Assembly (NCBI GenBank): GCA_965198415.1
Contig: CBDAPN010000029.1
Coordinates: 62,001 to 126,000 of the forward strand
DNA length: 64,000 bases
Direction of reading: 5' to 3'
DNA from: Endozoicomonas sp965198415
Lineage (GTDB): Bacteria; Pseudomonadota; Gammaproteobacteria; Pseudomonadales; Endozoicomonadaceae
Within the stretch, counting starts at the first letter, position 1. Each line of letters starts with the position of its first letter. A program made the position numbers and the translations under genes. Shown piece after piece: positions 1 through 9,846 of this stretch. Under the pieces are notes generated by a model. That model saw only the letters and a list, made by a program, of their open reading frames with translations. It was not told the origin of the DNA and ran no database searches.

Positions 1-3000
1 GACGAGTACGGTAATGTTTACCGCTTCAGCTATGAACCGGGCGTACTGGTTGTGTTATGTCCGGACAATCGGGAGCAACGGGTTTACTTTAATGAACAAG
101 GCGTCACCCGAATTGAGAACTCATTAAAGCAGAGCCACAAAATCACCTATATCAACCAATTTGGCAAAAACCTGATTCGAACCCTCGAAACGCCCGAAGG
201 GCTGACCACGGAGCTGAGCTACGGCGATATTTTTTACACCGACGACAGTGGCACAAAGCAAATGCCGGTGGTACAGCGCTTTAAACAGGTTGATCAGGCC
301 GACCTGAAAACCCATCACGAAATCTATTACCAGTACAGCAAGAGCAATAACTACACCGGCTACCCCACATACACCCTATCAAAGCAGGGCGACAGCCTGA
401 TGGACAGCAATGACCAGTCCTACAAATACAGCGTAGAAGTTACGCACATCAATGGCGAACAACAGCACCAACAGGTTTATGAATATAATTATTTGCACCT
501 GCCGGTTGAAGTCCGCACCCTACGACAGGGTCAGCCTTACCTGAAAACCACCTTCGAGTATGCGATCTCACCGTTTAAATACAGTCGTTCAACCAATTAC
601 GACAAACCCACCACAGTGACCCGTCACGTCTGGAGTGAATCCAATTATATCCCCAGCGACAAAACCGCCACCACCTACGACCGTTACGGCAACAAACTGA
701 GTGAAACTCGTTCGGTCTACGACCGCCAACGCCAACAGTGGAAGGCGCTTGAAGCCACGGTCAGCCGCTATTTTACCCGCCATTACAGCCTGTTAGCCGA
801 ACACACCGAATTCGACCTGTTAAGGGGCAAAGCCATTCGCAAAAGCTATGGGCTGGCTCCGAACGGCAAAACCCACAGCCATGAGCGTCTGGCCTGGAAG
901 CCGCCCTTTGGGGACTGGCAGGACTGGCAACAAACGGACTTAACCCATGATGACAAAGGGCGACAACGCTCAACTACCCTTCGCTGGCTAATAAAAAACC
1001 AGCCGGGAATCCAGTCGGTAAGTCATCAAACCCGTTACCAGTTCGACCCGGACACAGCCGAGCTGACCATCACTAAAGTGAGCGACGAAGGCCGTGAGCG
1101 TACCCGGGTGATCGATACACGCAACGCCAGACAACTGAAAACCATTACCCCCAAAGGTGAAGTCACCACCTTTACTTACGACGCCCTGAACCGCCCTCTC
1201 ACCCAGACCGACCCAGCAGGCCATGTGACCCTCAGCACTTACGAAACCTTCATTGACGACGGCAGAAATACCACCACCTTACAAAGCCCACTCGGTGATA
1301 CACGACGCATAATTCACGATGCATCCAAGCGCCCTGTTAGCCAACAGGATTTACATAAAGGTAAGTGGCGTAATTTATCCAGCCGTTCCTACGACGCCTT
1401 TGGCAAAGTAGCAAGCACAACCAATATTCTCGGCCTCACCACCACCTTTGCCTACGACGATCAAGGCCGACGTACCAAGAGCACAGACCCATGGGGCAAT
1501 GAACACCGCATTCACTACAACGACCCGGCGATGACCACCACCAGTCATATCAACGGGCGCCAACACCAAGTGGTCAGCAAAGTGCCTTGGGAGCGTAAAC
1601 GGATTACCCGTCACTACCCGATAACTAACAACCCTCACGTCCAGGCCACCGATTTGGTGGAAAACATCGTAATACACGACGCCTACAAAAAAGCGATCAG
1701 CACCACGACCGCACTGGTTAACCTGCACACCGAAAAAAAACGCGAAGAGGTCACCATCCACCTACGCTACGACGCACAACACAACCTGATCGCCTCAGAT
1801 ACCCACACTTGGGACGGCCTGCACAACCACAAAACCCGGGAATACGACCTGCTCAACCACCTCTACACGTGGCACAAAACGTTAAAAACACCACAGCACA
1901 CCAACAGCCATACCGGCTACCGCTATCACTACGACAGCGATGGCTTATTAACACAGGTAGAGTCGCCAATAACACCTGACGGCAATCGTCTTTACCTGAA
2001 ACATCGTTACGACAAAAACGGCCGGGAAATAGAGAAAACCCTGCAAAATGGTCATAAAATCCATTACCAGTACGACAACCGGGGCTTACTGACCGAACAC
2101 GCATGGAGTCGAAACCAGAAACGCTACGCCATCCGGCGTCAGTATGATGCGGATAGCCGACTGATACAGTTAAGCGACAGTGACAATCAAACCATGCACT
2201 ATCGCTACACGGCAAACGGACACCTGCTCAAGATGCACTACCCGGACGACCGCTCAATCACGTACACCCTCGACGAATACGACCGGATCATTACGCAAAA
2301 AGATGCCAACCAAAACGAACAGCACTTCATCTATAAACCAGAAGACAAAGGGCATTTATCCAGCCTGAAAGTCAAGGGCAATAGCATCGACTTCTACTAC
2401 GGAGTAGACGACAACGGAAAGAACGGACAGCTACTCACAAGAACCACCAAATCAGCCGCAACGGGAGTCACGCAAACCCACTTCCGCTATGGTGTGTTCG
2501 GGCAAATGGTGGAATCAATCAGCAGCAACCCCAAAGTCCAATATGGCATCAGCTACAACTACAAACCCCGCGGGGAGCTGTTCAAACAAGTGCAAAAACA
2601 CTCTGAAAAGGGTCAACTGCCCCAGCAACATACAACAGAGTACCGCTACGATGGCATGCAACGCCTCACCGATGAGGTACACACCGACGCAACAGCCAGC
2701 TTTCAAAAGCGCTACCGTTACGACGGCAACAACAACCTGCTAGCCGAAGAGAATCATAGCAACTGCGGACCGGGTCAAAGCCTGGAATATGCCTACAACC
2801 AGCTTGATCAGCTGACCCATGTCAAGGCCGGTGGGGTCATCACACCGGTGCTGCACGATGCTAACGGGCACCTGACACAAGACCATAAAGCGACTCAATA
2901 TGAGTATGACGACGCAGGCTTTTTACTGCAGATAAAGCCACAAAAACGCCCTGCAACCCACTACCAGTATTTGCCCAATGGCCTGCTGAGTCGGCGCAGC

Positions 3001-4320
3001 AATGGCGATTCACACAGCCAATTCTACCCGGATCACCATAAACACATACAAACGCTCGTTAAAGATGGTCAGTGGCGCTCGCTGGTGCGACACGGCAAAA
3101 GCATCATAGGCAGACAAACCGACGCGGGTCTGGATCAGTTTCTCAAGGTTAATGAGAGCACCGGTATGGTTCTGCAACAAGCCAAAGGCAAAACGCAGCT
3201 GCACCTGCACCGCTACGATGCCTACGGCAAACCGCTGCAACACCACCGGGCAAACGACACCGATTTCACCTGGAATCAGGAATTAACAGAGCCTGAAACC
3301 GGGCTGACTTACTTACGACACCGCTTTCATCATCCAGACCTCAGGCGCTTTATCACCCGCGACACCCTGCATGTTGACAACCGCTACGCTTACACCCACG
3401 GTGATCCGGTGAATTACATTGATCCAACCGGGCACACTTCGATAAGCAAATACGTTGGCGCAGGTATCACTGTGGCCATTGGGCTGTTGGGGTTTCTGTT
3501 GGCCATACCCACAGCGGGGTATTCATTGGGCTTTTCCACGGCGACTGAATCTAGCATGACCGGAGCCTTCTTTGGCGGATTGAGTACCCTTGGCGGGGGA
3601 TCACTCATTGGTTCGCAGCTGTCCCTTGATAGTGGCAATCAGAGCACTGCCAAGGCATTAAACATCTCTGGCATTATTTCAGATTTTCTCTCGGGCGTGA
3701 TGTTGATAGTATCAATTGCTCCGAAGATCGTACTGACGGGCGCATGGCATCTGTCTGAAGCAATTGAAAAAGCCGGCTCTGTTGCTATCGAAAAAGCTAA
3801 GAGCTCACTCGCTGTGACTGCCTCCGCTTCACAGGAGGCAGTTCAGGCAGGTGAAAGCGCAACAACGGCAGCGGCCTCTGCATCATCGGCCTTGGGCGGC
3901 ACTGCGAAGCGCATCAACAGGATGCTGCATGGAATTCCGGGTTTTAATGAACACTCCATATTGCGCAAGGGGCTAACTTACGTAACGCCACGTGATAGCC
4001 CATTGTTTCAAAACCATAGCAGCTCGCAAAGGCACTGGCTAAAAGACTTTTTTATTCGACTGTATAAAACCGAAGTAAACAGTGCGGACGATGTATTACC
4101 AATCATTCGAGAGTCTATGCCCGAAGATCTGTTTCAAGATGTCCATGAATCAGCAAACCACTTATCTGCCAACCCTATACTGTCCACTCATCCGAGTAAC
4201 CACCCCTCGCTCTCAGACCTACTCAAGGAGGCTTTTAGGAAGTATGCACAGGAGCAACTTGCTGTCGATGGTCCGGCTGAAGACAGGCCTGAAATCATTG
4301 ATCAAACACCCTCACCATGA
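1..4320 (+). CDS. RHS/YD-repeat protein, copy 1 (5' end outside window)
   Basis: The reading frame is open from base 1, so the gene starts upstream. Alignment with copy 3 suggests that about 197 N-terminal residues are missing. The visible protein has dense YD-type repeats (for example YDALNRPLT, YDANGHL) and an RHS core with GLTYLRHRFHHPDLRRF and GDPVNYIDPTGH (DPTGH at nt 3421-3435). After the core comes a Gly/Ala/Leu-rich hydrophobic stretch, then an unusual Ala/Ser/Glu-rich helix-prone linker (about nt 3760-3900), and a diverged tail that still reads WLKDFFIRL ... MPEDLF like the other copies. RHS proteins form a beta-cage shell that can enclose a C-terminal cargo. The role of this family is not known. 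It is more diverged than copies 2-4 but clearly paralogous. No immunity-like gene follows; copy 2 starts 188 bp downstream. Confidence 0.9.
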   Translation, partial: DEYGNVYRFSYEPGVLVVLCPDNREQRVYFNEQGVTRIENSLKQSHKITYINQFGKNLIRTLETPEGLTTELSYGDIFYTDDSGTKQMPVVQRFKQVDQADLKTHHEIYYQYSKSNNYTGYPTYTLSKQGDSLMDSNDQSYKYSVEVTHINGEQQHQQVYEYNYLHLPVEVRTLRQGQPYLKTTFEYAISPFKYSRSTNYDKPTTVTRHVWSESNYIPSDKTATTYDRYGNKLSETRSVYDRQRQQWKALEATVSRYFTRHYSLLAEHTEFDLLRGKAIRKSYGLAPNGKTHSHERLAWKPPFGDWQDWQQTDLTHDDKGRQRSTTLRWLIKNQPGIQSVSHQTRYQFDPDTAELTITKVSDEGRERTRVIDTRNARQLKTITPKGEVTTFTYDALNRPLTQTDPAGHVTLSTYETFIDDGRNTTTLQSPLGDTRRIIHDASKRPVSQQDLHKGKWRNLSSRSYDAFGKVASTTNILGLTTTFAYDDQGRRTKSTDPWGNEHRIHYNDPAMTTTSHINGRQHQVVSKVPWERKRITRHYPITNNPHVQATDLVENIVIHDAYKKAISTTTALVNLHTEKKREEVTIHLRYDAQHNLIASDTHTWDGLHNHKTREYDLLNHLYTWHKTLKTPQHTNSHTGYRYHYDSDGLLTQVESPITPDGNRLYLKHRYDKNGREIEKTLQNGHKIHYQYDNRGLLTEHAWSRNQKRYAIRRQYDADSRLIQLSDSDNQTMHYRYTANGHLLKMHYPDDRSITYTLDEYDRIITQKDANQNEQHFIYKPEDKGHLSSLKVKGNSIDFYYGVDDNGKNGQLLTRTTKSAATGVTQTHFRYGVFGQMVESISSNPKVQYGISYNYKPRGELFKQVQKHSEKGQLPQQHTTEYRYDGMQRLTDEVHTDATASFQKRYRYDGNNNLLAEENHSNCGPGQSLEYAYNQLDQLTHVKAGGVITPVLHDANGHLTQDHKATQYEYDDAGFLLQIKPQKRPATHYQYLPNGLLSRRSNGDSHSQFYPDHHKHIQTLVKDGQWRSLVRHGKSIIGRQTDAGLDQFLKVNESTGMVLQQAKGKTQLHLHRYDAYGKPLQHHRANDTDFTWNQELTEPETGLTYLRHRFHHPDLRRFITRDTLHVDNRYAYTHGDPVNYIDPTGHTSISKYVGAGITVAIGLLGFLLAIPTAGYSLGFSTATESSMTGAFFGGLSTLGGGSLIGSQLSLDSGNQSTAKALNISGIISDFLSGVMLIVSIAPKIVLTGAWHLSEAIEKAGSVAIEKAKSSLAVTASASQEAVQAGESATTAAASASSALGGTAKRINRMLHGIPGFNEHSILRKGLTYVTPRDSPLFQNHSSSQRHWLKDFFIRLYKTEVNSADDVLPIIRESMPEDLFQDVHESANHLSANPILSTHPSNHPSLSDLLKEAFRKYAQEQLAVDGPAEDRPEIIDQTPSP

Positions 4321-4508
4321 CACCGTTTGAGCCAAGTGCTACAGACCTTAAGGCCACCGTTACGAGCAGATAAATCCTGCTTATTAAGCTCAGAGAAGAT
4401 TACGCTTTACCAACAACATCATTTTCATCACGACTGAAACAGACAGGCTCTGATGAAGAATCACAAGCTCCCCTTAATCCAAAAGCCCTTAGTTAAGTAA
4501 TGTGTATG

Positions 4509-7500
4509 ATGTCGCAACTATTTTTTCAATGCAGGCTGATATTCATCGGGCTACTGTTGTGTAATCTGGCCACTGCCACCTACAACGGCAGTCAGGCCTA
4601 CAACCGCATAAAAGCATTCAACCTACAGGTTAACCCCGCCACCGGAACACTCGGTCTTACCTACCCCCTAATTGAAGCGCAAGGGGTGCGGATGCCACTG
4701 AAAGTCAACCTGACCTACAGTTATAACGCCCGGGGCATGTTTGGCCTACCCGCTGGCTGGCAGCTGGATCTCGATCATATTAACCAACACACCGCCGAAC
4801 TTGGCGGTATGCAGTGGCTGATTGATAATTTATGGCACGACGAAACCGGCTTCGCTTCCGGACTCAAATATTACAATCAGCACGGCACCCAGTTCCTCGA
4901 TAAAGGGCAAACGCTGCCCATTCCCGGCTACCCAAAGCTAAACTACCGCCACGTATCGCAACACAAAGACGGCAGTCGTCAGTTCTTTTCCAATCAAGGG
5001 CTGTTAATGCTGCAAGTGGACCGCTTTGATAACCGTGTGCAATTCAGTTATGAAGAGCCGGTTGGCAATATTGAGTCCGCCAGACTTACCCATATTAAAG
5101 ACGACTATGGCAATGTTTATCGCTTTATCTATGAGCCGGGCGTATTGATTATTCTATGCCCTGATCAACGGGAGCAACGAGTCTACTTTAATGGCGAGGG
5201 CGTCATCCGCATTGAGAATGCCTTAAAACAAAGCTACAAAATCACCTACGCCAATACGCTTGGCAGCAACCTGATTCAAACTCTGGAAACGCCCGAAGGA
5301 CTGACCACTGAACTGAGCTACGGCAGTATTACTTACACCGACGACAATGGTGAACAGCAAATGCCGGTGGTGAACCGCTTTAAACAGGTGGATCAGGGAG
5401 ATCTGAAAACTCATCAAGAGGTCTACTACCAATACAGCCAAGGCAGTAATTTCACCGGCTACCCTCTGTACACTCTATCGAGCCGTGGCGACAGCCTGAT
5501 CGACAGCAATGATCAGTCCTACAAATACAGTGTGGAAGTGACTCACGTTAATGGCGAGCAGCAGCGCCAACAGGTTTATGAATTTAACTACTTGCACCTG
5601 CCGGTTGAAATCCGCACCCTGCAACAGGGGCAGCCTTATTTGCAAACCGTTTACGAGTATGACATTTCGCCGTTCAAATACAGCCGTTCAACCAATTACG
5701 ATAAACCCACCAAGGTGACCCGCTACGTCTGGAATGGGTCGACTTACCTGCCCAGCGACAAAACCACTACCACCTACGACCGTTACGGCAACAAACTGCG
5801 CGAGACCCGTTCAGTCTATGACCGTACTCGCCAACAGTGGCAGGCGCTTGCAGCCACGGTCAGCCGCTATTTCACCGACCATTACAGCCTGCTGGCAGAA
5901 CACACCCGGTTTGACCTGCTCGGTGGCCGCGCCATTCGCAAAAGCTACGCCCTCGCACCCAATGGCAAAACCCACCGCCACGAGCGCCTGACCTGGAAGC
6001 TGCACCAGCACGACTGGCAGGACTGGCAGCAAACGGATTTGACCCACGATGACAAAGGACGACAACGCTCCGCTACCCGCCGCTGGCTGGTAAATAACCG
6101 ACCGGGTATTCAATCAACAAGCCAACACACCCGTTACCAATTCGACCCCGCCACTGCCGAGCTGACCGTCACCCAAATAAGCGACCAAGGCCGTGAGCAT
6201 ACAACGGTTTTAGATACCCGCAACGCCAGACGCCTGAAGACTATAACCCCCAAAGGCGAAGTCACTACCTACACCTACGACGCCCTGAACCGCCCGCTTA
6301 CCCACACCGACCCGGCAGGCTACGTATCCCGCAACATGTACGAAACTTTCATTGACGACGGACAAAACACCACCGCCGTGCAAAGCCCACTGGGTAATAC
6401 ACGACGCATAATTCACGATGCATCCAACCGCCCTATTAACCAACAAGACCTGCATAACGGTCAGTGGCGCACCTTATCCAGCCAGTCCTTCAACGCCTTT
6501 GGCAAAGTAGAGAGTAAAACCAATATTCTCGGCCTCACCACCACCTTCACCTACGATGATCAGGGTCGACCCACTCACACCATCGACCCCTCGGGCAATG
6601 AACACCGCATTGACTACAATGACCCCGCCATGATGACCACCGCATTCATCAATGGGCGCCAGCATCAGGTGGTTAAAAAAGTCCCCTGGGAGCGCAAACG
6701 GATTTCCCGACACTACCCGGTAACCAACAATCCCCACGATCAGGCCACTGAGTGGGTGGAAAACACCGTGATACACGACGCCTACAAAAAAGCGATCAGC
6801 ACCACTTCCGTACTGGTTAACCTGCAGACCCACAAAAAACGTCACATGATCACCAACCAACTGCACTACGACCCCCAACACAACCTGATCGCCTCAGATA
6901 CCCATACCTGGGACAACCTACACGGCCACAAAACCCGGGAATACGATCTGCTCAACCACCTCTACAGCTGGCACAAAACCCTACAAACGCCAGAACACAC
7001 CAGCAGCCATACGGGCTACCGCTACCTATACGACGGTGATGGCTTACTAACCAAGGTAGAGTCCCCAATAACAGCCAACGGCAATCGCCTTTACCTGCAA
7101 CACGGCTATGACAAAAACGGCCGGGAAATCGAGAAAACCCTACAAAACGGCCAGCGCATCCATTACCAATACGATAACCGGGGTTTACTGACCCAGCACT
7201 CATGGAACCGCAAGCAGAAGCCCTATACGGTGAACCGTCAATACGATGCCGATGGCCGACTGGTACAATTAAGCGATAGTAACGGGCAAACCATGCATTA
7301 TCGCTATACACCAAACGGGCGCCTACTCCAGATGCACTACCCGGATGATCGCTCCATCAGCTACACACTGGACGACTTCGACCGCGTCATAACACAAAAA
7401 GACGCTAACCAGACCGAGCAGCACTTTACTTATAAGCCAGAAGACCAAGGCCGCTTATCCAGCCTGAGAGTTAACGGCAGTCGTATCGACTTTCATTACG

Positions 7501-9128
7501 GTGAAGACGATAACGGACTGCGAGGGCAACTACTTAAGAGAGTCACCAACGCACAGGCAACAGGAAAAACAGAGACCCGCTTTCGCTATGGCGTTTTCGG
7601 GCAAATGGTGGCAGCAACCAGCAGCAACCCCAAGGCACACTATGGCGTGAACTACAACTACACCCCAAGAGGAGCGCTGTTCAAACAAGTGCAGACGCTG
7701 GCCACACAGGGTGAACCGCCACAACAGCATACAACAGAGTACCGCTATGATGGCATGCAACGCCTTACCCACGAGATGCACTCGTGGCAAGCCGAAAACT
7801 TTCAAAAGCGCTACCGTTACGATGGCAATAACAACCTGCTGGCCGAAGAAGACCACAGCAACTGTGGCCCGGGCCAAAGGCTGCAGTATTCGTACAACAG
7901 TCTGGACCAACTGGTCAATGTAAAGGTGGGGGAGAAGACAAGTCCGGTGCTGCACAATGCCAACGGACACCTGACCCAAGACCATAAAGCGACTCAATAT
8001 GAATACGACGATGCAGGCTTTTTATTGCAGGTGCAACCACAAAAAAGGCCAGCCATTCGTTACGAATATTGGCCGAGCGGCCTGCTGAGCAGACGCAGTA
8101 GCAGCTCACAAAGCCGTTTCTACCCAGACCACCATAAAAACATGCAAACCGTCGTTAAAGACGGTCAGTGGCGCTCAATGATACGACACGGAAACAATAT
8201 TGTCGGCAGACAAACCGACCAGGGTCTGGATCAGTTTTTCAAAATCAATGAGAGCACCGGCGCCGTTTTGCAGCAAGCCAAAGGCGAAACACGGCTGCAC
8301 CTGCATCGTTATGATGCCTACGGTAAGCCACTGCAACACAACCCAACCGCCGACACCGACTTTACCTGGAATCAGGAATTAACAGAACCTGAAACCGGGC
8401 TGATTTACTTACGACACCGATTCCACCACCCACAACTGAGGCGCTTTATCAGTCGGGACAACGTGCATGTGGATAACCGCTACGCCTATGCCGACGGTGA
8501 TCCGGTGAATTACATCGACCCCACAGGTCACAGTGCTATAGGCCGGTACGCCGGTGGCGTTGCCACAACAATCATTGGTCTGCTTGGGGCTTTGTTCGCC
8601 ATACCTACAATGGGGGCTTCACTGGGTTTGACCTCCACTATCGATGCTATCGCCGGTGCAGCCTTTGCGATATCCGGTGTCTCTTCGGGTGAGCTGTTGA
8701 TTGGTTCTCAGGCCGCTCTGGATACAGGCGACAAAGCATTAGCAAAAAAATTGACCCTTGCCAGCACTGTATTGGGTATTTTTGCAGCGGGAGATTTCCT
8801 GGTAGGTATTGCCCCTAAGCTCGTACTCAAGCTCGCAAGGACTGTTTTCGGGTCTGCCAAGGTCAGTGATGCAGCAGGCGCCACTGTTGAGATGACTGAA
8901 TTTAACTCAACTAGAGCATTCCCTTCGCTTGAGACAGGGGATAGTCCTGTGGTCACGCCCTTAGGATCAGAACACTCCAGCTTGTCTTTAAACAGCTTTA
9001 GTAGTATTGACCGTTATTCAGAAAGCACGCCAGAAGCCGTTAGTTTACAGGACAACGAAGCAGCAGATGATTTGAGTCTGCAAGAATCAAAAATAAGTGC
9101 AGAATTAGATGCAATAAGCACTCAGTAA
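4509..9128 (+). CDS. Secreted RHS/YD-repeat protein, copy 2 (tail cut by frameshift)
   Basis: About 1539 residues if started at the ATG of MSQLF. Two in-frame ATGs lie just upstream (4500, 4506), but the MSQLF start matches all other copies. The N-terminus has a Sec signal peptide (MSQLFFQCRLIFIGLLLC, then LATA before the probable cleavage site). No canonical lipobox is present, because the residue before Cys is Leu. YD repeats fill the protein up to the RHS core (GLIYLRHRFHHPQLRRF; DPTGH at residue 1337). A hydrophobic segment follows (IIGLLGALFAIPT, then LLIGSQAALDTG). The frame ends at 9128, before the conserved C-terminal module; that module is encoded in another frame directly downstream (9122-9409), so this copy has suffered a frameshift. 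The body up to DPTGH is nearly identical to copies 3 and 4. Confidence 0.9.
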   Translation: MSQLFFQCRLIFIGLLLCNLATATYNGSQAYNRIKAFNLQVNPATGTLGLTYPLIEAQGVRMPLKVNLTYSYNARGMFGLPAGWQLDLDHINQHTAELGGMQWLIDNLWHDETGFASGLKYYNQHGTQFLDKGQTLPIPGYPKLNYRHVSQHKDGSRQFFSNQGLLMLQVDRFDNRVQFSYEEPVGNIESARLTHIKDDYGNVYRFIYEPGVLIILCPDQREQRVYFNGEGVIRIENALKQSYKITYANTLGSNLIQTLETPEGLTTELSYGSITYTDDNGEQQMPVVNRFKQVDQGDLKTHQEVYYQYSQGSNFTGYPLYTLSSRGDSLIDSNDQSYKYSVEVTHVNGEQQRQQVYEFNYLHLPVEIRTLQQGQPYLQTVYEYDISPFKYSRSTNYDKPTKVTRYVWNGSTYLPSDKTTTTYDRYGNKLRETRSVYDRTRQQWQALAATVSRYFTDHYSLLAEHTRFDLLGGRAIRKSYALAPNGKTHRHERLTWKLHQHDWQDWQQTDLTHDDKGRQRSATRRWLVNNRPGIQSTSQHTRYQFDPATAELTVTQISDQGREHTTVLDTRNARRLKTITPKGEVTTYTYDALNRPLTHTDPAGYVSRNMYETFIDDGQNTTAVQSPLGNTRRIIHDASNRPINQQDLHNGQWRTLSSQSFNAFGKVESKTNILGLTTTFTYDDQGRPTHTIDPSGNEHRIDYNDPAMMTTAFINGRQHQVVKKVPWERKRISRHYPVTNNPHDQATEWVENTVIHDAYKKAISTTSVLVNLQTHKKRHMITNQLHYDPQHNLIASDTHTWDNLHGHKTREYDLLNHLYSWHKTLQTPEHTSSHTGYRYLYDGDGLLTKVESPITANGNRLYLQHGYDKNGREIEKTLQNGQRIHYQYDNRGLLTQHSWNRKQKPYTVNRQYDADGRLVQLSDSNGQTMHYRYTPNGRLLQMHYPDDRSISYTLDDFDRVITQKDANQTEQHFTYKPEDQGRLSSLRVNGSRIDFHYGEDDNGLRGQLLKRVTNAQATGKTETRFRYGVFGQMVAATSSNPKAHYGVNYNYTPRGALFKQVQTLATQGEPPQQHTTEYRYDGMQRLTHEMHSWQAENFQKRYRYDGNNNLLAEEDHSNCGPGQRLQYSYNSLDQLVNVKVGEKTSPVLHNANGHLTQDHKATQYEYDDAGFLLQVQPQKRPAIRYEYWPSGLLSRRSSSSQSRFYPDHHKNMQTVVKDGQWRSMIRHGNNIVGRQTDQGLDQFFKINESTGAVLQQAKGETRLHLHRYDAYGKPLQHNPTADTDFTWNQELTEPETGLIYLRHRFHHPQLRRFISRDNVHVDNRYAYADGDPVNYIDPTGHSAIGRYAGGVATTIIGLLGALFAIPTMGASLGLTSTIDAIAGAAFAISGVSSGELLIGSQAALDTGDKALAKKLTLASTVLGIFAAGDFLVGIAPKLVLKLARTVFGSAKVSDAAGATVEMTEFNSTRAFPSLETGDSPVVTPLGSEHSSLSLNSFSSIDRYSESTPEAVSLQDNEAADDLSLQESKISAELDAISTQ

Positions 9129-9409
9129 ATGCGCTAAGAGAAACAATGACTGAACACTTCTCATGGCTGAATGATCAACAAGGACATGTTATTTATTCAC
9201 TTTTGAATCACCTTATTCATTTTCCAACAAACGATATTGATGATATTAACAAGATAATGAGTAAATACCTTGGGTTAGAATTAGCCACCTTTTTTTCACA
9301 AAACGAATTGCGTTTACTAGCAGCCCAATCCGGACATTTTAACTTTCCATTAAGACGAATCTCGGGAAGAGTAGTTACTAATTTTTTTAAACTTCATGCA
9401 GAAAATTAA
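9122..9409 (+). pseudogene. Detached C-terminal module of RHS copy 2
   Basis: In the frame ending at 9409 the translation SVNALRETMTEHFSWLNDQQ aligns with SSIETLQAKLNNPYFAWLNN of copy 3 and continues through FFSQNELRLLA and FPLRRISGRVVTNFF. This is the conserved tail of the RHS proteins. It lies in a different frame from copy 2, which stops at 9126-9128, so a small indel near 9100-9122 separated the tail from its protein. An ATG at 9146 could in principle start an 87-residue peptide, but there is no good ribosome binding site. I read it as the broken end of copy 2, not as an independent gene. Confidence 0.75.
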
Positions 9410-9846
9410 CAACTCAAGCTACCCAGCTAAAACCCTCTAACTGGTCAATATTTTTTCAGATGGACAATAACACGACAACATTTGTTAATAAGACAATATT
9501 TACCCGAAAAAAGCATACCCGGTGGTAGAAGGATCTGACCAGTTTCTGATTAAAACTGCTCCGATTGCACGGTTCAGTTTCAAATATAAATGACCAACAA
9601 GGCCATTTGCATAAAATTGAAGGCAAAACAGTTAAGCAAAGTGCAGAGTCAATCAGGAATGAAATAATGAGAGAAAAGTTCATGGTCTACCGCCAACACC
9701 AGCCAATGTTTCACTATACTCTGCAAAGCTGCTGTTTTTGCTTATAACGACAATATGATTTTCGACACGACTGCAATAAACATCTTCTGATTAATAATCA
9801 CAAGATACCCCTCGGCTTACGAGCCATTGGTTAACAGGTGTATATG
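9410..9846 (+). other. Intergenic region between RHS copies 2 and 3
   Basis: No convincing gene. The right part (about 9680-9846) is a diverged copy of the leader found before copies 4, 5 and 6: it shares the TTTCACTATACT block, a CATAACGACA-like block, the AATAATCACAAGATA block and the AACAGGTGTATATGATG start context. Around 9592-9609 the bases coding NDQQGH resemble the RHS tail at about 9170, so the left part may be a decayed fragment of another tail. Confidence 0.4.

Noticed and set aside
7530..7997. Minus-strand open frames of 120-155 codons that recur at the same place in every RHS copy
   Set aside because: They are antisense to strongly conserved YD repeats, repeat only because the copies repeat, and have no ribosome sites or recognisable domains.
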